From Flavobacteriales bacterium (lineage in GTDB: Bacteria; Bacteroidota; Bacteroidia; Flavobacteriales_E; Vicingaceae), in contig NVVI01000004.1 in assembly GCA_002402165.1 (NCBI GenBank), forward strand, positions 1,658-8,768: a stretch of 7,111 nucleotides of DNA, in the 5' to 3' direction. Position 1 is the first letter of the stretch; each line of letters opens with the position of its first letter. Positions 1 through 5,661 of this stretch are shown here, in pieces. The notes under the pieces were generated by a model. The model was not told where the DNA came from. It searched no databases and worked only from the letters and a program-made list of their open reading frames with translations. The translations under genes and the position numbers were made by a program.

Positions 1-403
1 ACTGAACTGGAGATTCTTTTACTCGAAATGGTTTAATGTTTTCTGATGGGACAGGAGTTAACCCAGCTTTCACAAATTCGTCAATGGATGAATCATAAGG
101 TGAGCTAGATAATGACATTTGTTGAACTATATTATGGTTAACAACATTAATCACAACTTCTCCAACCTCTTTTACATTATCTAAGGTGTTTTTAGTTGCA
201 CCAGTTCTTCCGCTACGAGCAGGAGAAAATATCATGATTGGAGGGTTGGCACTAAATACATTAAAGAAGCTAAATGGACTCAAATTAGGAACTCCATTTT
301 TACTAATTGTACTTGCAAAAGCAATTGGTCTTGGGCCAACAGCGCCTAATAAATAATGATGAAGTTTTGGAACTTCAATTTCGTTTGGATTTATAGTAAG
401 CAT
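1..403 (-). CDS. Flavin reductase family protein, N-terminal 134 residues (3' end beyond the left edge)
   Basis: The frame opens at an ATG (complement of 401-403) and stays open to base 1, so the C-terminal part is missing. The visible 134 residues start MLTINPNEIEVPKLHHYLLG. They contain the pattern of the FMN-binding split-barrel flavin reductase family: GPRPIAFAST at about residues 23-32, NLSPFSFFNVFSANPP at about 40-55, IMIFSPAR at about 56-63, and VVINVVN followed by VQQMS at about 83-97. Members bind FMN and usually work as NAD(P)H:flavin oxidoreductases or as the reductase half of two-component monooxygenases in the cytoplasm; the substrate cannot be told here. Relatives in this family are from memory roughly 290 aa, so a little under half is present. 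It lies 108 nt downstream of the lipoprotein gene on the same strand and may have its own promoter, though none is clear. The family call is firm; the physiological role is open. Confidence 0.88.
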   Translation of the reverse strand, partial: MLTINPNEIEVPKLHHYLLGAVGPRPIAFASTISKNGVPNLSPFSFFNVFSANPPIMIFSPARSGRTGATKNTLDNVKEVGEVVINVVNHNIVQQMSLSSSPYDSSIDEFVKAGLTPVPSENIKPFRVKESPVQ

Positions 404-511
404 ATAATTTAATTAGATAATTTGTTGATGTGCTAATGTAATAATCATTTAATCTTTTTTAAAGACTGGTTATTTATTGACTCTAAAAACCTTGAATATG
501 GTGTCTATAAT

Positions 512-1324
512 TTAAGGAATAACTATCTCTTGTTCGGTACTATAAATTATTACAGTTGCTTTGTCATCACATCCAGAACCAAAATTTAATATTCTAGGAT
601 TTTTATTTTCGGGTGTCACTGTAACCATTCCAGTACTTACCCATTCACAATTTCCTAAAAGTGTTAAGTCAGTATCTATTGTGGCAGTAAATTCATTTCC
701 AGCAAAAGTGTAACCAGATGCAGAACCAGATATTGTATAGGTGTCATCTGTTGTAGTGGTAGTAGCTTCTCCAACACTTATAATTAAATTTTGATTGCCA
801 GAAAAAGCCATTACTTTATTATTACTTGCTATTTGAACATTATTTATAACATAAGAATAGGTTGGGGAACTACCTGCTAACCCAGTATAAGTATAAGCTA
901 TCGTTCCAGTGCCAACGGTATAACCTTTATAAGTGTAGTTGCTAAAATTTATTGTAGTTGTACATCCTAAAACATCATATTTGCTGCTAAATGTAGCAGT
1001 AATGGAACCTGTTCTGATGATGTTGTTTCCTGTACAAGTACCATTAAATTGAATGATAATTGTCATAGGGTTGGATGTTGTGTCAATAATTAAGGTGTCA
1101 CAGCCAAAAAGGGAAGTGGTATCTAATAAATTAATCAATGCTATTCCTTTAGAGCTATTTGCTGCTTGATGTACTATTTTAAAAACATCATATACAGCAG
1201 ATTGCCCCATAGCATAATCTACACAAGAGTTAGTTGTTGTATCTTCATCTCTATCAGAGCTTTTACTACAACTAATGAAAACAGTAGCAATAGCAACAAT
1301 TAGTATTATAAATAATCGTTTCAT
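512..1324 (-). CDS. Secreted Bacteroidota lipoprotein of unknown function, 270 aa
   Basis: The N-terminus is a lipoprotein signal: K2-R3, a hydrophobic stretch at about 4-17, then FISC with the acceptor cysteine at residue 19. The following SKSSDRDED is acidic, as in Bacteroidota lipoproteins exported to the cell surface. The mature part is beta-strand-like and rich in Thr, Ser and Gly. It holds cysteines at 34, 75, 97, 121, 226 and 252 and a threonine run at 188-192. The layout is two-part: a first half with RTGSITATFSSKYDVLG (104-120) and YTYKGYTVGTG (130-140), and a second half with CEWVSTGMVTVTP (226-238) ending in LNFGSGCDDKATV (246-258). I recognise this wording from uncharacterised Bacteroidota lipoproteins, with no known reaction. 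The gene starts only 10 nt after the folA stop, so it is probably cotranscribed with folA and the peptidase gene. Location is inferred as outer membrane, possibly surface-exposed; the function is unknown. Confidence 0.85.
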   Translation of the reverse strand: MKRLFIILIVAIATVFISCSKSSDRDEDTTTNSCVDYAMGQSAVYDVFKIVHQAANSSKGIALINLLDTTSLFGCDTLIIDTTSNPMTIIIQFNGTCTGNNIIRTGSITATFSSKYDVLGCTTTINFSNYTYKGYTVGTGTIAYTYTGLAGSSPTYSYVINNVQIASNNKVMAFSGNQNLIISVGEATTTTTDDTYTISGSASGYTFAGNEFTATIDTDLTLLGNCEWVSTGMVTVTPENKNPRILNFGSGCDDKATVIIYSTEQEIVIP

Positions 1325-1334
1325 ATGACTAAAA

Positions 1335-1844
1335 TTAATTCATTTTTTCATAAACAGCAAATGAATAGGAGTATGGGTGTTTTTTATCAGCACCATGACT
1401 TGTTTCGGAAATCTTTTTCCAACGCTTATTATTTATTTCTGGAAAAAAAGTATCGCCATCAAACTGTTGATGAACGTGAGTGATATACATTTTATCAATC
1501 AATCCTTTTTCTAATGCTTCTTTGTAAACTTGTCCACCACCAATGATGAAAAGCTCCGTTTCATTATTCTTTTTCGCATAATTAATGGCATCTTCTAAAG
1601 AATTGGCAACTACGCAACCTTCTTCTTTAAATTCGGTTTGACGAGTTAAAACTATATTGGTTCTATCGGAAAGAGGTCTATATTTTTTTGGAATAGAGAT
1701 GTAATTTTTACGACCAGTTATAATATGATGGTTTAAGGTTTTTTCTTTAAAGAATTTCATATCATTTGGTAGATGCCAAATAAGATCATTTTCTTTTCCA
1801 ATTATATTGTTTTCAGCAATAGCTACAATTAATGAAGTAATCAT
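1335..1844 (-). CDS. folA: Dihydrofolate reductase
   Basis: This is a 169-aa cytoplasmic enzyme that reduces 7,8-dihydrofolate to tetrahydrofolate with NADPH, the step needed after thymidylate synthase; it is the target of trimethoprim. Length and motifs match chromosomal bacterial DHFR. They include MITSLIVAIAENNIIG at the N-terminus, WHLPNDMKFFK (23-33) with the catalytic acid at D28 (equivalent to D27 in E. coli), TGRKNYISIP (43-52), and the NADPH-binding IIGGGQVY (100-107). YITHVH (120-125), the DGDTFFP stretch (129-135) and the C-terminal SYSFAVYEK also fit. An upstream in-frame ATG at 1857-1859 would add MVVAK. I reject it because the inner ATG (1842-1844) shares an ATGA overlap with the stop of the peptidase gene and gives the standard DHFR N-terminus. 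The overlap implies translational coupling. No thyA is visible beside it, so this gene sits in an unusual-looking but plausible operon with a peptidase and a lipoprotein. Confidence 0.96.
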   Translation of the reverse strand: MITSLIVAIAENNIIGKENDLIWHLPNDMKFFKEKTLNHHIITGRKNYISIPKKYRPLSDRTNIVLTRQTEFKEEGCVVANSLEDAINYAKKNNETELFIIGGGQVYKEALEKGLIDKMYITHVHQQFDGDTFFPEINNKRWKKISETSHGADKKHPYSYSFAVYEKMN

Positions 1845-3592
1845 TTTTGCGACAACCATTTTTGATGGACATTATTTTTCTTCTCACTATCATTAAAAAT
1901 AAAATACCTAGTGCTTCCTTTTTCTAATAAAGGGAAGCTTATTGTCTGAATGATATTATCTCTACTAATAAGCACAGAAATATTGTCTCCAACTTTTTTA
2001 GCATCAATAAAATCATTGATGTTCCCTTTTACTCTAAAGCCATCAATTGCTAAAATTTCATCATTTGCATTAAGGCCTCCAATATAAGCGGAAGAACCCC
2101 TATAAACCTTTCTTATTTTGTTTCCTGATTGGGATATACCAAGACTTGGATCTTTGTTTTCAACAATTTCAACCGTCAATCCTGCGTAACCAAAAATAGT
2201 CTTATAATCAAAACTTTGTGTTCCGTTAATGTACTTTTCAAAGAAAGCATCCATATTTAATCCAGAAACTATTTCTAAGGTTTTTTTCATTTCATCTGGA
2301 GTAAAACCTCTACCTTGTTTTTTGTAATACTCATTGTATAAGTATTGCATGACATTGTCTAAATTCTTTTTCCCTTTGGTATTATTGATAATCATTAAAT
2401 CGAGCATATTGGCAACAACACTCCCTTTTGAATAGTATGAAATGGTTGTATTGTAGCTGTTTTCATTTGGTCGATAAGCTTTTATCCAAGCATCAAAACT
2501 AGAGTGGGCTACTGGCTGTACTTTATTGCCTGGTTGGTTCTCAATATTGTTAATTGAACCTTTAAATTTCCTCATAATTGTTTCTTCATCATAAAATCCA
2601 GCTCTGTACAATAATAATTCATCATAATAGCTTGTAAATCCTTCCATCACCCATAATAGGCTAGTGTAGTTTTCGTTATTATAATCAAAAGGACCTAAAG
2701 CTTTGGGTCTAATTCTTTTAACATTCCACAAGTGGAAATACTCATGAGCCACTAAGCTTAAAAAACCTTTGTAGGCAGAACCTTCATAAGTCCAACGGTT
2801 AACTTCTAATGTAGTGGAACTTAAATGCTCTAAACCTCCACTACCACGAGTTAAGTTATGAATGATAAAGGTGTATTCTTTGTTTGGGTTAAATCCAAAA
2901 ACATCAGTACATGCTTGGGTAATTTTAGCCATGTCTACCTTTAATGTTTCTACATCATAATTGCCTTTACCATACATAGCAACATGATGTAACACACCAG
3001 CAGAAGTAAAATCAAATGTTTCTTGATTTCCTATTTCAACAGGAGAATCTACTAAAATATCATAATCTGGTGCTTGGTATTGAAATCCTTTACTTCCTTT
3101 TAGTTTTGGCAATGAAGTACTTACTTTTTTCCACTCTTTAAATGGAATAATGGTTAAGTTGTGAGGGATGTTTCTTAACTCATCAATAAACATAAACATA
3201 CTGGTTCCATTAAAATAAGCATGCGAAGCATCAACAAAACTAGTACGTACACTTAGCTCAAAAGCGTATACTTTATAGTTAACAACAACATTTTTTGCTT
3301 TCTCTGCATAAATACGCCAAGTATTTTTGTTTATCTTTTCTGCTCGTAGCATCTTTTTGTTAAAAGTGGCTGTTAATCCTTCAACTCCTTTAGCAAATTC
3401 CCTTACTAAATAAGAACCTGGTGACCAAACTGGCATTTGCACATCAAAATAATCTTTTTGGTAATCGGTAACATTCATTTTAACATTGTAGTAATGCGTA
3501 TGTGGTTCAGGCATAGACACTTCGTAGCTAATGTTAGCTGCTTGAAGCAGTAAGCATGGTAATAATAAAAGTGCTAATACTATTTTTTTCAT
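1841..3592 (-). CDS. Exported M61-family metallopeptidase with C-terminal PDZ domain
   Basis: The 583-aa protein starts with a Sec signal peptide (KK at 2-3, hydrophobic core to about 17, likely cleavage near QAA-N20). The cysteine at 13 follows proline and does not make a lipobox. An N-terminal beta-sandwich region (about 20-180) is followed by the catalytic domain, which carries GGLEH (252-256) and the zinc motif HEYFH (283-287) within VAHEYFHLWNVKRIRP. E317 in WVMEGFTSYYDE is the probable third zinc ligand. The order GGLEH, HExxH-LWNVKRIRP, then EGFTSYY is typical of the M61 glycyl aminopeptidase family. A PDZ-like domain lies at about 470-555 (GLTVEIVENK, SSAYIGGLNANDEILAIDG), as in many M61 relatives. 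All zinc residues are intact, so it should be active in the periplasm or outside the cell; its peptide substrate is unknown. It is the first gene of the run with folA, whose start overlaps its stop. Confidence 0.93.
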   Translation of the reverse strand: MKKIVLALLLLPCLLLQAANISYEVSMPEPHTHYYNVKMNVTDYQKDYFDVQMPVWSPGSYLVREFAKGVEGLTATFNKKMLRAEKINKNTWRIYAEKAKNVVVNYKVYAFELSVRTSFVDASHAYFNGTSMFMFIDELRNIPHNLTIIPFKEWKKVSTSLPKLKGSKGFQYQAPDYDILVDSPVEIGNQETFDFTSAGVLHHVAMYGKGNYDVETLKVDMAKITQACTDVFGFNPNKEYTFIIHNLTRGSGGLEHLSSTTLEVNRWTYEGSAYKGFLSLVAHEYFHLWNVKRIRPKALGPFDYNNENYTSLLWVMEGFTSYYDELLLYRAGFYDEETIMRKFKGSINNIENQPGNKVQPVAHSSFDAWIKAYRPNENSYNTTISYYSKGSVVANMLDLMIINNTKGKKNLDNVMQYLYNEYYKKQGRGFTPDEMKKTLEIVSGLNMDAFFEKYINGTQSFDYKTIFGYAGLTVEIVENKDPSLGISQSGNKIRKVYRGSSAYIGGLNANDEILAIDGFRVKGNINDFIDAKKVGDNISVLISRDNIIQTISFPLLEKGSTRYFIFNDSEKKNNVHQKWLSQK

Positions 3593-3726
3593 GTGCTTAA
3601 AGTGTTAAAAAATTATAAAAGTAAAAGTAGCTAATAATAATCAGCTGTAATATAAGTTTATCAGTTTATTGAAGTGTAATTTATACCACTAAAATGGAAT
3701 TAAGATCAAAATAGAGTTGCAAGATT

Positions 3727-3739
3727 CAAAACTATTTTG
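3727..3739. promoter_or_regulatory. Near-palindromic candidate -7 element for divergent transcription
   Basis: The 13 bases CAAAACTATTTTG form a 5-bp inverted repeat around CTA. Read on the minus strand, 3734 to 3727 is TAGTTTTG, an exact fit to the Bacteroidota -7 consensus TAnnTTTG. It would place the start of the peptidase-folA transcript near 3720, with a leader of about 128 nt. Read on the plus strand, TATTTTG (3733-3739) is one base short of the consensus and would start the small-protein transcript near 3746. No good -33 TTTG lies at the usual spacing on either strand, so this is a weak prediction. Confidence 0.3.
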
Positions 3740-3771
3740 TAAGTTTAAACTCGTTAAGAAAAAAGGTAAAT

Positions 3772-3981
3772 ATGAAAAAGGCAAAAGAAAAATCAAGAAA
3801 GATGTTAGCATATAGTAAAAATGTATTGAGTAAAATGAGCTTTGATGTAATGCTCTTTAAAAAAGAGTTGACTAAAGCTTGTAAAAATTTATTAGAAGAA
3901 GAGATAGAAGAGCTAATGAATTGGGTAATGGAAAAGTTTGGACCTCAATATGTGCTAAAACCTATACCAGTTAAGAAATAA
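3772..3981 (+). CDS. Small basic helical protein of unknown function, 69 aa
   Basis: This is the only plus-strand gene in the window. The start ATG follows AAAAGG (3761-3766) at a workable Shine-Dalgarno distance, and the gene ends at a strong intrinsic terminator 19 nt after the stop, which supports a real transcription unit. The protein begins with a very basic segment (MKKAKEKSRK). It continues as an amphipathic, probably helical stretch, SFDVMLFKKELTKACKNLL (about 23-41), then LEEEIEELMNWVMEKFGPQY (41-60) and a basic tail. There is no signal peptide or membrane segment, so it is cytoplasmic. The order of a basic head, a YSKxVLxKxSFD-like motif, and an acidic helix ending in W-x-x-x-x-FG resembles uncharacterised small proteins that I have seen in flavobacteria. 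I cannot name a function. The basic head could bind nucleic acid, but this is only inference. Confidence 0.72.
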   Translation: MKKAKEKSRKMLAYSKNVLSKMSFDVMLFKKELTKACKNLLEEEIEELMNWVMEKFGPQYVLKPIPVKK

Positions 3982-3999
3982 GTAAAAACTATAAACATT

Positions 4000-4028
4000 A
4001 AAGCCGAAACGTTAGTTTTGGCTTTTTT
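4000..4028 (+). terminator. Intrinsic terminator of the small-protein gene
   Basis: An 11-bp stem pairs AAAGCCGAAAC (4000-4010) with GTTTTGGCTTT (4015-4025), with one G-T wobble and a GTTA loop, and is followed by a T run through 4028. It begins 18 nt beyond the stop codon at 3981. The upstream arm is A-rich, so weak reverse-direction termination is possible. Confidence 0.85.
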
Positions 4029-4045
4029 GTTTCAGTTAGTTCGTC

Positions 4046-4067
4046 ATTTCGGGCTCGACCCCGTAAT
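4046..4067. repeat. Imperfect palindrome, possible interspersed-repeat remnant
   Basis: The segment around TCGTCATTTCGGG and CTCGACCCCGTAATCCC (4041-4070) is much more GC-rich than its surroundings. It can fold as ATT-T-CGGG (4046-4053) against CCCG-T-AAT (4060-4067), with one T-T mismatch and a CTCGAC loop. It lies between the terminator and the transposase unit. The wording resembles short dispersed repeats I remember from other Bacteroidota genomes, but copy number cannot be seen here. Confidence 0.4.
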
Positions 4068-4076
4068 CCCTTAACT

Positions 4077-4099
4077 AAGCGTAGTTTTCAACTACGCTT
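4077..4099. repeat. REP-like hairpin H1, abutting the transposase stop codon
   Basis: Arms AAGCGTAGTT (4077-4086) and AACTACGCTT (4090-4099) pair perfectly over 10 bp around a TTC loop. The hairpin ends one base before the transposase stop codon (complement of 4100-4102). It lacks a proper T-run on the minus strand, so it is not a good terminator for that gene. It contains GTAG, a tetranucleotide known in enterobacterial REP elements, although here it lies inside the stem. Confidence 0.75.
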
Positions 4100-4645
4100 T
4101 TATATCAGATCTATTTCTAATAGACTTTCTAAATTAGCATAATTTCTTGCACTACTATATAAATAATCTTCAGGATTAACAACCCATCCTGCTCTTACTG
4201 GATTATTATGAATGTAATTTACTCTTGATTCCATTATTTCATTATTATCCATTTCTACGGCATGGTTTTCATGTGTCCATAGTTGTTTATTTCCTACTCT
4301 TTTATTGTATTTTGCATGGTATTCAAAAACTATCTCTAACCATTCTTTTCTACTTTCAGTTCCGCTATAATTAACTAGGTTAAGTATCTTTTTTGATGTA
4401 TATTTTTTAAAATCTCTTACCAATCCTGATAAATCATTATGCTTACTTCTCATAACAATATGCACATGATTGGTCATTATTACGTAAGCATACAATTCCA
4501 TGCCTTTAACATCTCTACAGTATCTTAAACTATCTATAACAATATCTCTGTATGATTTTCGACTAAATATATCTGCCCATCCAACAACTTGAAATGTTAA
4601 GTAATATGGTACTTCTTGATTTTTTATTTGATATGATGTTCCCAT
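4100..4645 (-). CDS. REP-associated tyrosine transposase (Y1/HUH, IS200-like)
   Basis: The 181-aa protein belongs to the Y1 single-strand DNA transposase superfamily, and its wording is that of RAYT-type proteins. After a short YQIKNQEVPYYLTFQVVGWADIF head come MTNHVHIV (57-64) with the HUH metal-binding histidines H60 and H62, then DFKKYTSKKIL (78-88). The LWTHENHAVEM stretch (122-132) and YIHNNPVRAGWV (144-155) follow, where Y144 is the likely nucleophile. The C-terminus has the usual PEDYLYSSARNYA. Length and catalytic residues are complete, so it may be active. The known role of the family is to nick and rejoin REP or element-end hairpins as single-stranded DNA. The hairpins at 4077-4099 and 4707-4729 are the obvious candidate substrates. 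No cargo or tnpB is present. The final seven or so codons overlap the right-hand repeat. Confidence 0.93.
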   Translation of the reverse strand: MGTSYQIKNQEVPYYLTFQVVGWADIFSRKSYRDIVIDSLRYCRDVKGMELYAYVIMTNHVHIVMRSKHNDLSGLVRDFKKYTSKKILNLVNYSGTESRKEWLEIVFEYHAKYNKRVGNKQLWTHENHAVEMDNNEIMESRVNYIHNNPVRAGWVVNPEDYLYSSARNYANLESLLEIDLI

Positions 4646-4706
4646 AGTACCAAATTACAATTTATAATACATTACAAATACTCATAAATAAAATAACGAA
4701 AATATT

Positions 4707-4729
4707 AAGTGTAGTTTCTAACTACACTT
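4707..4729. repeat. REP-like hairpin H2, 61 nt upstream of the transposase start
   Basis: Arms AAGTGTAGTT (4707-4716) and AACTACACTT (4720-4729) pair perfectly over 10 bp around a TCT loop. Compared with H1, the stem differs only at the fourth pair (T-A here, C-G in H1), a compensated change. It sits in the transposase leader, where it could act as an element end or modulate expression. Confidence 0.75.
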
Positions 4730-4749
4730 TCATATCTCTTTCTATTTTT

Positions 4750-4773
4750 AATGCCGCGCATTGCAAATGCAAT
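4750..4773. repeat. Compact AATGC/GCATT palindrome cluster
   Basis: AATGC (4750-4754), GCATT (4758-4762) and AATGC (4766-4770) alternate with CGC and GCA spacers, so the middle copy can pair with either neighbour. ATTGCA (4760-4765) also pairs with TGCAAT (4768-4773). The CG-rich core stands out from the AT-rich flanks. It may be a degenerate copy of a larger palindromic repeat or part of the element's left end; the role is unknown. Confidence 0.4.
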
Positions 4774-4804
4774 AAATAAAAAAGCGAAGATACAATCTTC
4801 GCTT
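4774..4804 (-). terminator. Hairpin H3 with T-tract, terminator for the lipoprotein/RHS transcript
   Basis: On the minus strand, arms AAGCGAAGAT (4804-4795) and ATCTTCGCTT (4791-4782) form a perfect 10-bp stem with a TGT loop. A TTTTTTA run follows. It lies 53 nt after the stop of the lipoprotein gene, so it should end that transcript before the transposase. Its stem is 8 of 10 identical to H1, and both differing pairs are compensated, so it may belong to the same hairpin family. Confidence 0.75.
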
Positions 4805-4857
4805 AGTTACTCGTTCATTCTACGCCTAGTGGGGGGGAAATTATGTAATCGTTGAAG

Positions 4858-5586
4858 TTATTCTATAATCTTATAAGTAATATAAATTGGATAAGCAGCA
4901 TACTTAGTCGAGTCATTCAAGGCAGTACATTTAACTGTTCCACTCCAATTATGGTATCCTAATTCATTTGTTTCTAACCCAATCTCAATAAAATTGTTAT
5001 TGATTAGTCTTTTTTCTCCAATAATTAATCCTTTTCCATCCTCAGTATAGGTTCCTTCTACTAAGTTACAGTCCGCAAACATATCAGCATTATATAGTCT
5101 TATATTCAATTGCATATCATCTCCAACATGCACAACTTCTGGAATTTCCATATCAATAAAAAAATCTTCAATACTCGCTTCTTCACTTGTGTTAATTTCC
5201 CCGAAACACAACTGTGAATCTTTGTAAAAAAGCGCTGTTTCTTTGGTTTTTCCATTCTTATAAAAATTCTTCACACAACCAGAAAGTTCTCCGTTCAAAT
5301 ATCGACTTGACTGTTTTTTGATTCCATTCTCATTATAACTAATATACAGTCCATGTAATTGCCCTTTATAATAATTATACTTTTTTTCAACATTACCAGA
5401 TTTGAAATATATGATTTCAACTCCTTCTTTTACGTTATCAATAAAATTATTCTCAGATTTCAGTTCACCTGATTCATAAAAAGTTTTGTTTTTTCCATTT
5501 TCAGAATTTCCGTTTTCAATAGAATCACTTCCACACCCATAAATTAAAATGGTTAGAAAGATTATTAGAGTGACTTTTGTTTGCAT
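4858..5586 (-). CDS. Lipoprotein with YwqK/MORN-like repeats, candidate immunity protein
   Basis: I choose the ATG at 5584-5586 (242 aa) over a TTG one codon upstream. The N-terminus is a lipoprotein signal: K4, hydrophobic 5-15, then IYGC with the lipid cysteine at 18. Four degenerate repeats of about 22-24 aa follow, at roughly 35-56, 57-79, 80-103 and 104-127. Each has a Y/F-x-x-x/NG core (FYESGELKSE, YFKSGNVEKK, YNENGIKKQ, FYKNGKTKE), the pattern of MORN-like repeats in YwqK-family antitoxin proteins. A second beta-rich domain (about 140-242) includes VGDDMQLNIRLYN and LGYHNWSGTVKC, and faintly resembles GldM Ig-like domains. The gene follows the RHS tip on the same strand, the usual place for an immunity gene. 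A lipid anchor would put it in the periplasm or on the outer membrane, so a matching toxin would act there. Immunity is inferred from context only. Confidence 0.82.
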   Translation of the reverse strand: MQTKVTLIIFLTILIYGCGSDSIENGNSENGKNKTFYESGELKSENNFIDNVKEGVEIIYFKSGNVEKKYNYYKGQLHGLYISYNENGIKKQSSRYLNGELSGCVKNFYKNGKTKETALFYKDSQLCFGEINTSEEASIEDFFIDMEIPEVVHVGDDMQLNIRLYNADMFADCNLVEGTYTEDGKGLIIGEKRLINNNFIEIGLETNELGYHNWSGTVKCTALNDSTKYAAYPIYITYKIIE

Positions 5587-5661
5587 CAATTTTCAATTTA
5601 TTTCAATAAAGATAGTAATATTCTTTCTACTGGAAACTCTACACAATAGTTATAGCATTAT

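Larger units (their letters stand above)
4077..4753 (-). mobile_element. REP-associated/IS200-like unit: transposase gene between hairpin-bearing direct repeats
   Basis: The transposase gene is bracketed by two similar segments in the same orientation, about 4077-4122 and 4707-4753. Each begins with a 10-bp-stem hairpin and continues with matching sequence: CTTTTATATC versus CTTTCATATC, then CTATTTCTAATA versus CTATTTTTAATG with a one-base gap. A unit of about 0.65-0.7 kb with one Y1 transposase and subterminal hairpins at both ends matches the design of IS200/IS605 elements and of RAYT-REP units. The outer cleavage points cannot be fixed from sequence alone, so the borders given are those of the repeats. 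No target duplication is expected for this class. Confidence 0.6.

Noticed and set aside
404..511. Terminator or promoter between the lipoprotein and flavin reductase genes
   Set aside because: Only a weak TCTTT/AAAGA pairing and no TAnnTTTG motif were found on the minus strand.
1842..1859. Upstream ATG giving folA an extra MVVAK
   Set aside because: The inner ATG makes the ATGA overlap with the peptidase stop and yields the standard DHFR N-terminus.
4651..4678. TTTG-17 nt-TAATTTG promoter-like pair before the transposase (minus strand)
   Set aside because: The -7 half is one base short, and the predicted transcript would begin at the start codon itself, leaving no leader.
4077..4729. H1 and H2 as intrinsic terminators
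   Set aside because: Neither is followed by a solid T-run on the minus strand; their covariation and placement fit transposase-recognition hairpins better.
4831..4837. Run of seven G in AT-rich DNA
   Set aside because: It is intergenic, with no gene it could switch and no second G-run to form a quadruplex; noted only as a possible sequencing-sensitive spot.
4040..4857. CRISPR-like repeats
   Set aside because: The hairpin copies are irregularly spaced and enclose a transposase gene; there are no regular spacers or cas genes.
5587..5589. TTG as start of the YwqK-like lipoprotein
   Set aside because: An ATG follows immediately and gives a normal lipoprotein signal; the TTG adds only one residue.
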